From: Solimonas sp964507195
GTDB taxonomy: Bacteria > Pseudomonadota > Gammaproteobacteria > Nevskiales > Nevskiaceae
Length of the DNA: 18,361 nt
Assembly (NCBI GenBank): GCA_964507195.1
Contig: CAZDPA010000072.1
Span: forward strand, 1 to 18,361
Direction: 5' to 3'
The notes beneath the pieces are model-generated. The model saw only the letters and a list, made by a program, of their open reading frames with translations. It was not told the origin of the DNA and did no database searches. The translations under genes were made by a program, and so were the position numbers. Shown piece by piece: positions 7,546 through 14,782 of the stretch; position 1 is the first letter of the stretch; every line of letters begins with the position of its first letter.

Positions 7546-8948
7546 GTATTCGGCTTGACGTACTTGTCGACCGCGCGCTCGAAGTGACGCACGCGGATTT
7601 CTTGATAGTTGCCGAGCGTGAGGCCCGGCTTGGCGCTGGCTTCGAGGCCTTCCTGCTGGAGGATCAGGTTGTCGGTGTCCTGATCCAGAATCGCGCCGAA
7701 GCCCGGGTCCATGCCAGCCGCTTCGGTGAACGACTGGTCGTCGCGCAGGTGAATCGGCTCGGCCGGCATCGGCCGCTTGCCGTCGAGCGGCACCGGGCGC
7801 ATGAACAGGACCTCGTAGATGCACTTGCGATGGTCGCGTGGGTCCGGGCGGAAGCGGTAGATCATCGGCAACGAGATGCCGGGGAACAGGAAGATGTTCG
7901 GGAACACGGTGTACGAGAAGCAGTCGAGCAACTCCGAATCCGAGACCTTGGATAGGTCCGTGTTCGTCGCCTGCTCGAACATGCCGCGGAACATCTCGGC
8001 CATCACCGCGCGCGCGGTGCCGCCGTCCTTGACGGTGAACTTGGTGTCGCCCAGCGCACTGCTGTCGCCGAGCGTGAACTGGTTGAGCACGTCCTGCTCG
8101 CTGATCTTTCCGTACAGGTGCGGGCTGACGACACCGAGCGGCGAGATGAAGCGGTTCACGTGCTCGCCGTAGACGTCGTACTGGGTGTTGGCGTCGCCGT
8201 TCGAAGGCGCGACCTGCGGATGCGTTTCGATGACGTGATACGCCTCGAGGAACGCATCGATCGCCAGCTTCCAGTTGCACGGCAGGCGCTTGGACACGTG
8301 CAGGTAGATGTAGCGGTTCTCCAGCTTCCAGGCGTCGACGTGAGCCTTGGCCGCGGGACCCAGATACTCGGCGAGCGACGGCGCGTTGAGATCCATGTTG
8401 ATGAACACGAAGCCACCGAGGCGCTCGACCTTGGCCTGCGGCAGCGTCAGCTTCTGGAAGTTCACATGCGGGAAATCCCAGGGGCACAGGGTTTCCTTGT
8501 GCGTGCCGTCGATGTTCCAGGTCCAGCCGTGGAAGCTGCACTTGAACTCGTCGGCGTTGCCTTCGGTGCCCGACGCGCGCAGCTTGGTGCCGCGATGCAG
8601 GCAGGCGTTGTAATAGGCGCGGATGTCGTTCTCGGCGACGCGGGTGATGATGAACGAGTACGGGCCGAGGTCGTAGACGTGATAGTCACCGACGCTGGGG
8701 ACGTGCTCCTCGCGGCAGGCAAACTGCCAGGTGCGCGTCCACAGCCGGTCGATTTCCTTCTTCGCATACGCCGGATCGATGTAGCGATCCTTGGAGATGT
8801 CCTCGTCGCCGAGGAACTGGTACGACTCCGAACGCACCCAGTCCGGCGCCGCAACCTTGTCGGCCGCGATGATCTCCTGCGTGGTCGGCGCACCCGGGCA
8901 GCGCGCTTCACCCTTCTTCAGATCGGCCAGCTTGATCGTGTCGCTCAT
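7542..8948 (-). CDS. Rieske non-heme iron oxygenase, alpha (catalytic) subunit
   Basis: The 468-residue protein is a ring-hydroxylating-type oxygenase. The N-terminal Rieske domain has Cys116/His118 (ACLHRGTKL) and Cys137/His140 (KCSFHGWTW). The catalytic domain has NWKLAIDAFLEAYHVIETHP (225-244), with iron ligands His238 and His243; the aspartates in LDQDTDNLILQQEG lie where the third carboxylate ligand is expected. The bridging residue before AYH is Glu235, where naphthalene dioxygenase has Asp. No beta subunit is adjacent, so it is probably an alpha-only enzyme (homotrimer or hexamer). It may hydroxylate, dihydroxylate or dealkylate; the substrate is not readable. The start is well supported by AGGAG seven bases upstream. 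It overlaps the ferredoxin gene by 4 bp. Confidence 0.9.
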   Translation of the reverse strand: MSDTIKLADLKKGEARCPGAPTTQEIIAADKVAAPDWVRSESYQFLGDEDISKDRYIDPAYAKKEIDRLWTRTWQFACREEHVPSVGDYHVYDLGPYSFIITRVAENDIRAYYNACLHRGTKLRASGTEGNADEFKCSFHGWTWNIDGTHKETLCPWDFPHVNFQKLTLPQAKVERLGGFVFINMDLNAPSLAEYLGPAAKAHVDAWKLENRYIYLHVSKRLPCNWKLAIDAFLEAYHVIETHPQVAPSNGDANTQYDVYGEHVNRFISPLGVVSPHLYGKISEQDVLNQFTLGDSSALGDTKFTVKDGGTARAVMAEMFRGMFEQATNTDLSKVSDSELLDCFSYTVFPNIFLFPGISLPMIYRFRPDPRDHRKCIYEVLFMRPVPLDGKRPMPAEPIHLRDDQSFTEAAGMDPGFGAILDQDTDNLILQQEGLEASAKPGLTLGNYQEIRVRHFERAVDKYVKPNT

Positions 8949-8996
8949 CTTGATACTCCTGCCAAAACCGTTTCTGTTTAAGCCGTTGTCTTTTAG

Positions 8997-9108
8997 CTCC
9001 CTCTCCCCACAGTAGTGGGGAGAGGGTTGGGGTGAGGGGCGCTTTGCACCTGCGCGAATCCTGAAGACAGCCCCTCACCCTGCCCTCTCCCCGCATGCGG
9101 GGAGAGGG
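8997..9108. repeat. Family B palindromic repeat, full copy
   Basis: The left hairpin is CCCTCTCCCCAC/GTGGGGAGAGGG (8999-9026, loop AGTA); the right is CCCTCTCCCCGC/GCGGGGAGAGGG (9083-9108, loop AT). The core (9040-9080) is nearly the same as in the copy at 3321-3432, including GCACCTGCG and TGAAGACAG, and both lie in the same orientation. It sits between the amidohydrolase and oxygenase genes. Confidence 0.85.
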
Positions 9109-9119
9109 AATGTGTTGCC

Positions 9120-10400
9120 TCAAGCAGCAGCGCGATGCTCGATCGCAGCGCTGTCGTTCTTGTGAAGTTGCCCGTCCTTCATGATGACGACGAGACGATC
9201 GGCCTTGAGCACGACCGACAGATCCTGCAGCGGATCGCCATCGACGAGCAGCAGATCAGCCAGGTGGCCGGCGGCGATCTCGCCCTGCTGCTCGCTGCTG
9301 CCGTAGGTCATCAGCAATCCGCCGTTCTTGGTCGCGCAACGCAGCGCTTCGCCAGGTGAGTAGCCGTAGTAGTCGACGAAGAACTGCAGGTCGCGCGCAT
9401 TGGTGCCCTGGCGGCTCCATTCGAAGCCGTAGTCGCCACCGATCAGGTGCTTGATACCGCGCTTGCGCAGCGCGGTGTGGGTCTTCACCGATTCCTCAAG
9501 CAAACCCGGAATGCCCATATAGCCGCCGATCTCCTTCGTCAGGCCAATGCCGGCGGCCTCGTTGTTGTTGATCGTGTGGAACAGGCTGACGGTGGGTACG
9601 ACGAAGACGCGGTCCTTCGCTTCCTCGAGCATGTCGAGCGTCTTCTCGTCGGAGTACTCGACGTGGAACAGCACATCGACGCCGGCACGCACGCAAGCCT
9701 GGGTGCCGCCGATCGAGCGCGTATGCGCGTTGACCTTGCGGCCGTAGGCATGCGCGGTTTCCACCGCCATCAGGATTTCCTCGTACGCCATCGGCGTCGT
9801 GTGCGCCGGCGTGCCCGGGTAGAACGGATCGCCGGAGACATCGAGCTTGATGTTGTCGCAGCCCTCGCGGCAGCACATGCGCACCGCTTTGCGCATCTCC
9901 TCGGGGCCGTCGACGATGATCGATGGACCGATGCGCGGATTGTGTTCGCGGCTTTCGTCACCCATCGCACCGGTGACGGAAATCTCCAGAGAACCGGCGC
10001 GGATGCGCGGGCCCGGCAGCAGGCCGGCATTGACCGCGTCGCGCACTGCAACACCGAGACGCAGCTTGGCCTCTGATGCACCCCAGGCACTCGTGAAGCC
10101 ATGATCGAGCAGAACCTTGGCGACGCGCGCGGTCAGCAGCGTGTGCGCCTCCGGCGACGGCGTGATCAGGTCTTCGGTCGCCTTGACGGTCTCGAAGGAC
10201 AGATGGGCATGGCCCTCGGTCATGCCCGGCATCAGGAACCTGCCCTGGGCGTCGATGACCGTACAGTCGGCGGTCGGGATCTGGCCGCGGCCCTTGGTCA
10301 CAGCGCTGATCCGGTTGCCTTCGACCAGCACATCACCCTCGAACGGCGCCGCACCGCTGGCGTCCCAGATTCTGGCGCCCACGAATAGTGTCTTGCTCAT
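9120..10400 (-). CDS. Metal-dependent amidohydrolase (imidazolonepropionase-like)
   Basis: The 426-residue protein is a TIM-barrel hydrolase of the amidohydrolase superfamily. Metal-site residues are visible: GHAH (His64, His66), IKLDVSG (Lys185, the likely carboxylated lysine), NAH (His226), LFHVEY (His246) and IGGDYGFEW (Asp323). An N-terminal beta-sandwich strand set (1-55) and a C-terminal return (LADLLLVDGDPL) complete the fold. These enzymes cleave amides, lactones, ureas or C-N bonds; which one applies here is unknown. It is the first gene of the minus-strand cluster. The start MSKTLFVG has AGGAG ten bases upstream; a longer in-frame start would overlap the divergent gene and looks non-coding. 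No signal peptide is seen, so it acts in the cytoplasm. Confidence 0.88.
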   Translation of the reverse strand: MSKTLFVGARIWDASGAAPFEGDVLVEGNRISAVTKGRGQIPTADCTVIDAQGRFLMPGMTEGHAHLSFETVKATEDLITPSPEAHTLLTARVAKVLLDHGFTSAWGASEAKLRLGVAVRDAVNAGLLPGPRIRAGSLEISVTGAMGDESREHNPRIGPSIIVDGPEEMRKAVRMCCREGCDNIKLDVSGDPFYPGTPAHTTPMAYEEILMAVETAHAYGRKVNAHTRSIGGTQACVRAGVDVLFHVEYSDEKTLDMLEEAKDRVFVVPTVSLFHTINNNEAAGIGLTKEIGGYMGIPGLLEESVKTHTALRKRGIKHLIGGDYGFEWSRQGTNARDLQFFVDYYGYSPGEALRCATKNGGLLMTYGSSEQQGEIAAGHLADLLLVDGDPLQDLSVVLKADRLVVIMKDGQLHKNDSAAIEHRAAA

Positions 10401-10591
10401 GCGAACCGCGCTCCTCTTGCTCTTGGCTTCTGCGGATCGATTATGGCCCTGCCCCCTTCGGCACCGGATGACCGGGGACGCAGCCAAACTTGCCTGCTGC
10501 AGCCAGCATCCTCTGCGTAGCGACAGTGCCTCGCTAGACTCGTTTGGCCCTCTTGATGAGGGCTTCAAACCAAGCACGGAGCCAGGCGCAG
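10401..10591. promoter_or_regulatory. Divergent intergenic region between the amidohydrolase and VOC genes
   Basis: This 191-bp gap between divergent starts must hold promoters for both directions, and it is the only gap over 100 bp between neighbouring genes of the cluster that lacks a palindromic repeat of family A or B. On the minus strand CATAAT (10440-10445 as ATTATG) is a possible -10 for the amidohydrolase, without a clear -35. On the plus strand TAGACT (10535-10540) is a weak -10 candidate. A hairpin GCCCTC/GAGGGC with loop TTGAT lies at 10547-10563, in the leader of the VOC gene. Confidence 0.35.
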
Positions 10592-11074
10592 ATGATCAGA
10601 GGCATTCACCACGTAGCGGTGCACGTCCACGACCTCGACCGGATGATCGGCTTCTACAAGGAGGCGTTCGGCTTCGAAGTGGTCGGCGAACCGTTCGGCT
10701 GGGACGGCAACGATTTCATCGACCGCATCGTCGATGTGCCGAACTCCGCCGCCCGCGGCGCGATGCTGCGCTGTGGCACCTGCTATCTGGAGATGTTCGA
10801 ATACAGCCGGCCCAAAGGCGAAACCCGCGCCCGCGATGCCACCGACAAGGGCTATACGCATTTCTGCGTCGATGTCACCGAAATCGAGCAGGAGTACGAG
10901 CGCCTCAAGGGCCTGGGCATGAAGTTCGGCCAGCCCGGCCCGATCGATGTCGGCCACGTGAAGACGATCTACGGCCGCGATCCGGAAGGCAACCTGATCG
11001 AGATCCAGCAGACCATTGAGGGCAAGTGCGACTTTCCGCTGGCGAATCTGAAGCGCGAGCCGACGCGTAAATGA
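10592..11074 (+). CDS. VOC (glyoxalase/bleomycin-resistance/extradiol dioxygenase fold) protein
   Basis: The 160-residue protein shows the two beta-alpha-beta-beta-beta halves of the vicinal oxygen chelate fold. Likely metal ligands are His7 (IHHVAVHV), Glu67 or a neighbour in YLEMFEY, His90 (YTHFCVDV) and Glu137 (DPEGNLIEI). Members include glyoxalase I, epimerases such as methylmalonyl-CoA epimerase, and dioxygenases; the specific reaction is not identifiable. The start MIRGIHHV is chosen because it matches the usual family N-terminus and has GGAG ten bases upstream. It is divergent from the catabolic cluster and separated from the following oxidoreductase gene by a family A repeat, so it could be co-regulated with either side. 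Confidence 0.85.
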   Translation: MIRGIHHVAVHVHDLDRMIGFYKEAFGFEVVGEPFGWDGNDFIDRIVDVPNSAARGAMLRCGTCYLEMFEYSRPKGETRARDATDKGYTHFCVDVTEIEQEYERLKGLGMKFGQPGPIDVGHVKTIYGRDPEGNLIEIQQTIEGKCDFPLANLKREPTRK

Positions 11075-11097
11075 TCCTGCGACGGAATCCACACACT

Positions 11098-11210
11098 CCG
11101 TTCGTGTCGAGTGCCGCTCGCCTTGGCGAGCGGTGTATCGAGACACCGCAACGGTCTGCGCCAGCATCTCGATACACCGTGCGCAAGCGCACGGCACTCG
11201 ATGCGAACGG
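11098..11210. repeat. Family A palindromic repeat, copy 3
   Basis: This is a 113-bp palindrome. The left arm begins CCGTTCGTGTCGAGTGC and ends GTGTATCGAGACAC; the right arm has CTCGATACAC and ends GCACTCGATGCGAACGG. The inner hairpins are the longest of the family: CCGCTCGCC/GGCGAGCGG (11114-11133, loop TT) and CCGTGCGC/GCGCACGG (11177-11194, loop AA). It lies between two plus-strand genes, whereas the other two copies lie between minus-strand genes. Confidence 0.85.
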
Positions 11211-11261
11211 ACTTTTGGTTGTTCCGCAAAGAATGTGGGCTTTTGAGCAAGCCGCGAACCG

Positions 11262-14200
11262 ATGACGAAGTCCGCAACCACGCTCGACGACAAATACACC
11301 CAGCCCGGCGGGCGCGTCTTCATCTCCTCGAACCAGGCGCTGGTGCGCCTGCCGCTGGACCAGGCGCGGCGTGATCGCGCGCGGGGCATCAAGACAGCCG
11401 GCTACATCTCCGGCTATCGCGGCTCGCCGCTGGGCGTCTACGACTCGGCGCTGTGGGGCGCGCAGAAATTGCTCGATGCGCATGACGTGCGCTTCGTCCC
11501 GGGCCTCAACGAAGAGCTCGCAGTCAGTGCCATCCGCGGCACGCAGCAGCTGGCCTGGTATGGCAAATCCGACTTCGAAGGCATCTACGGCCTGTGGTAC
11601 GGCAAGGGCATCGGCGTCGACCGCGCCTGCGAATCGCTGAAGCTCGGCAACTTCGAAGGCACCTCGGCGACCGGCGGATTCCTCGCAATTGCCGGCGACG
11701 ATCATGGCGGCAAGTCCTCCGACAGTGCGCATCAGTCGGAGCACACGCTGATGGCCGCCATGCTGCCGATCCTGTACCCGGCAACGATCAGCGAGATCAT
11801 GGAGTTCGGCCTGTTCGGCATCGCGATGTCGCGCTACAGCGGCTGCTACGTCGGTCTCAAGTGCATCACCGACACGCTCGATCTCTCTGCGTCGGCAGAA
11901 CTGCCGGACCCGCATCGCGAATACGCGTTGCCGACCGACGTGACGCTGCCCCCCGCCGGCCTGAACCTGCGGCAGAACCAGCCGCCGCTGGTCGAAGAAG
12001 ATCACCTGGTCAACCATCGCCTGCCTGCGGCAACCGCGTTTGCGCGAGCGAACGGTATCGACCGCGTCGTCATCGACGGCGAGTGTCGCGAGCTTGCGAT
12101 CGTCTCCGCCGGCAAGGCCTATCTCGACGTGCGCCAGGCCCTCGCCGATCTCGGCCTAGATGACGAAGCCTGCAGGCGCCTCGGCATCCGCGTCTACAAG
12201 CCCGGCCTGATCTGGCCGATGGACAGGCTGCGCCTCACCGACTTCGCGCAGGGCAGCAAGGCCGTGCTCGTCGTCGAAGAGAAGCGCCCGGTGATGGAAG
12301 ACCAGATCGCGCGTCATCTCTACGCGCTGCCTGCGAACCTGCGCCCTGCCCTCGCCGGCAAGCAGGATCTCCAGGGCGCGGCGCTGCTGCCTTCGACCGG
12401 CGAGCTTTCGGGCGCACACGTCCGCCGTGCGATCGGCACGCTGCTTGAGCAGCTCGGCATCCACGACGCGCATCTGCAGACGCATATCGATGCGTTCCGC
12501 GAACTCGAAGCCTTTGCGCAGGTCGCGGGCAGCGGCACGATCCGCCCGGCGTTCTTCTGCTCCGGCTGTCCGCACAACACCAGCACGAAGATTCCCGACG
12601 GCGCGCTCGCGCTTGGCGGCATCGGCTGCCACGGCCTCGCTGCCGTCGTCATGGACCGCAACACGATGCAGTTCGTGCCGATGGGCCATGAGGGTTCGCC
12701 GTGGCTGTCGGTCAGCCAGTTCGTCGACCGCCCGCATGTGTTCCAGAACATGGGCGACGGCACCTACTCGCACTCCGGCATCCTCGCGATCCGCGCCGCG
12801 GTCGCGTCCGAGGCCAACCTCACCTACAAGCTGCTCTACAACGACGCGGTCGCGATGACCGGCGGCCAGCCGGTGGAATCCGGCATCACGCCGATCGGCA
12901 TGGTCCAGCAACTGCTCGCCGAAGGCGTGAAGCCGGTACGCCTGGTCACTGACAATCCGGATCAGTACCTCAACGCCGGCGTGCCCGCAGGCGTGACCGT
13001 GCATCACCGCGACGATCTCGATGCGGTGCAGCGCGAGCTGCAGCTCGTCAAAGGCGTCAGCGGCATCGTCTACGAACAGACCTGCGCCGCCGAGAAGCGC
13101 CGCCGCCGCAAGCGCGGCCTGATGGCGGATCCGGACCAGCGCGTCTACATCAATCCGGCGGTCTGCGAAGGCTGCGGCGACTGCTCGGTGCAATCGAACT
13201 GCATCAGCGTACTGCCGCTGGAAACCGAGTTCGGCCGCAAGCGCAAGATCGACCAGTCGACCTGCAACAAGGACTACAGCTGCGTCAAGGGCTTCTGCCC
13301 GTCCTTCGTCACCGTGACCGGCGCGAAGATCGCAGTGCGTGCTGGCGGCGATCCGACGCGCCTGCAGCAACTGATCGCAGCGTTGCCGGAACCGGCCATC
13401 GCCGCACTCGACGGGCGCGGCTGCAACATCCTCGTCGGCGGCATCGGCGGCACCGGCGTGCTGACGATCGGCGCGCTGCTCGGCATGGCGGCGCACCTGG
13501 AAAGCAAGGGCTGCACGATCCTCGACCTGACCGGCATGGCGCAGAAAGGTGGCTCGGTCACCAGCCACATCCGCATCGGCCGCGATCCGGAGAACATCTA
13601 CACGTCGCGCCTCAGCGAAGGCATGTGCGACGTGCTGCTCGCCTGCGACATGATCGTCGGTTCCGGCCAGACGGTGCTGAAGACCGTGCGCCCCGGACAC
13701 ACCGTCGCGATCCTCAACACCGACGTCGCACCGACCGGCGACTTCCAGAGCGACAAGCATCTCGACCTCGGCGAAGGCCGCATGCGCAGCGCGATCGTGA
13801 AGGCGATTGCCGGCGCGCCGCTGTACGAGCTCAACGCGACGAAGCTGGCGACCGACCTGACTGGTGACAGCATCGCGACCAACATCCTGATGCTCGGCTA
13901 TGCGGTGCAGAAAGGACTGATCCCGCTGAGCGTCGCGGCCATCGAGCAGGCGATCCGCCTCAACGGCACTTTCGTCGAAGGCAACCTGCGCACTTTTGCC
14001 CTTGGCCGGCTCGCGGCGCATGCGCCGGACGCGCTCGCGCAGGAACTGGAGGCGAAGGCACCGATCGCTCCGCTGGTCAGCGTCGATGATGTGCTGGCAA
14101 GCCGCACACGCCTGCTCACCGCCTATCAGAGCGCCGCCTACGCAGAGGGCTATCGTGGCTACGTCGATACGCTGCGCACCCGCGTCGCCGCGCTCAAGCT

Positions 14201-14741
14201 CAAGGACGGCGAACGCTTCGTCCGCGAAGTCGCACTGACGCTCGCGCGGCTGATGGCCTACAAGGACGAATACGAGGTCGCGCGCCTGTACAGCGACCCC
14301 GCGTTCCTGCGCGGCCTCAACGAACAGTTCAGCGGCAACTTCAAGCTCGAGTTCAACCTCGCTCCGCCGATGCTGCCGGGCACGGACTCGTCGGGCCGGC
14401 CGAGGAAGCGCCGCTTCGGCAGCTGGATGCTGCCGGCGTTCCGCGTGCTCGCCCGCTTCAGGTTCCTGCGCGGTACGGCGCTCGATCCTTTCGGCTACTT
14501 CACCGAGCGTCGCGTCGAACGCCGCCTGATCGCGGACTACCGCCAGCTCATCGACGACATCAGCAGCCGTCTCGACGGGAACCGCATCGCCACAGCGATC
14601 GAGCTGGCCCGCGCCGCCGGCGACATCGGCGGCTACGGCCTCGTCAAGGATGCGGCGGTCGACAAATACAACACCCGCCGCCAGCAGCTGCTCGAAATCT
14701 TCAACAAACCTGACATGCAGCCGCGCACCCGCGCCGCTTAG
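11262..14741 (+). CDS. Indolepyruvate:ferredoxin oxidoreductase, fused one-chain form
   Basis: The 1159-residue protein joins the parts that archaea encode as IorA and IorB. Order: a pyruvate-oxidoreductase-like N-domain (about 20-350, with GYISGYRGSPLGVYD), a thiamine-diphosphate domain (about 400-600, with FCSGCPHNTSTKIP and GGIGCHG), a ferredoxin-like cysteine segment (Cys635, 638, 641, 647, then 668, 674, 679), an IorB-like gamma domain (about 720-920, with GGIGGTGVLTIG), and a C-terminal DUF6537-like region (about 930-1150). The family oxidatively decarboxylates aryl-2-oxo acids such as indolepyruvate to the acyl-CoA, reducing ferredoxin. Length and domain order are those of the aerobic proteobacterial form. 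The ribosome binding site is weak. A 41-bp gap to the next gene suggests co-transcription with the flavoprotein. Confidence 0.92.
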   Translation: MTKSATTLDDKYTQPGGRVFISSNQALVRLPLDQARRDRARGIKTAGYISGYRGSPLGVYDSALWGAQKLLDAHDVRFVPGLNEELAVSAIRGTQQLAWYGKSDFEGIYGLWYGKGIGVDRACESLKLGNFEGTSATGGFLAIAGDDHGGKSSDSAHQSEHTLMAAMLPILYPATISEIMEFGLFGIAMSRYSGCYVGLKCITDTLDLSASAELPDPHREYALPTDVTLPPAGLNLRQNQPPLVEEDHLVNHRLPAATAFARANGIDRVVIDGECRELAIVSAGKAYLDVRQALADLGLDDEACRRLGIRVYKPGLIWPMDRLRLTDFAQGSKAVLVVEEKRPVMEDQIARHLYALPANLRPALAGKQDLQGAALLPSTGELSGAHVRRAIGTLLEQLGIHDAHLQTHIDAFRELEAFAQVAGSGTIRPAFFCSGCPHNTSTKIPDGALALGGIGCHGLAAVVMDRNTMQFVPMGHEGSPWLSVSQFVDRPHVFQNMGDGTYSHSGILAIRAAVASEANLTYKLLYNDAVAMTGGQPVESGITPIGMVQQLLAEGVKPVRLVTDNPDQYLNAGVPAGVTVHHRDDLDAVQRELQLVKGVSGIVYEQTCAAEKRRRRKRGLMADPDQRVYINPAVCEGCGDCSVQSNCISVLPLETEFGRKRKIDQSTCNKDYSCVKGFCPSFVTVTGAKIAVRAGGDPTRLQQLIAALPEPAIAALDGRGCNILVGGIGGTGVLTIGALLGMAAHLESKGCTILDLTGMAQKGGSVTSHIRIGRDPENIYTSRLSEGMCDVLLACDMIVGSGQTVLKTVRPGHTVAILNTDVAPTGDFQSDKHLDLGEGRMRSAIVKAIAGAPLYELNATKLATDLTGDSIATNILMLGYAVQKGLIPLSVAAIEQAIRLNGTFVEGNLRTFALGRLAAHAPDALAQELEAKAPIAPLVSVDDVLASRTRLLTAYQSAAYAEGYRGYVDTLRTRVAALKLKDGERFVREVALTLARLMAYKDEYEVARLYSDPAFLRGLNEQFSGNFKLEFNLAPPMLPGTDSSGRPRKRRFGSWMLPAFRVLARFRFLRGTALDPFGYFTERRVERRLIADYRQLIDDISSRLDGNRIATAIELARAAGDIGGYGLVKDAAVDKYNTRRQQLLEIFNKPDMQPRTRAA

Positions 14742-14782
14742 AATCCCTGCCCTCGCATCCAACGCAACGGACTTTTGCTGCA

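Noticed and set aside
7546..8541. A long N-terminal extension of the ferredoxin in its own frame
   Set aside because: It would overlap the oxygenase gene for about 1 kb in another frame and shows no domain; the GTG at 7545 gives a normal ferredoxin.
3321..9108. A CRISPR array made by the regularly recurring GC-rich palindromes
   Set aside because: The repeats are kilobases apart, separated by whole genes, and not in tandem.
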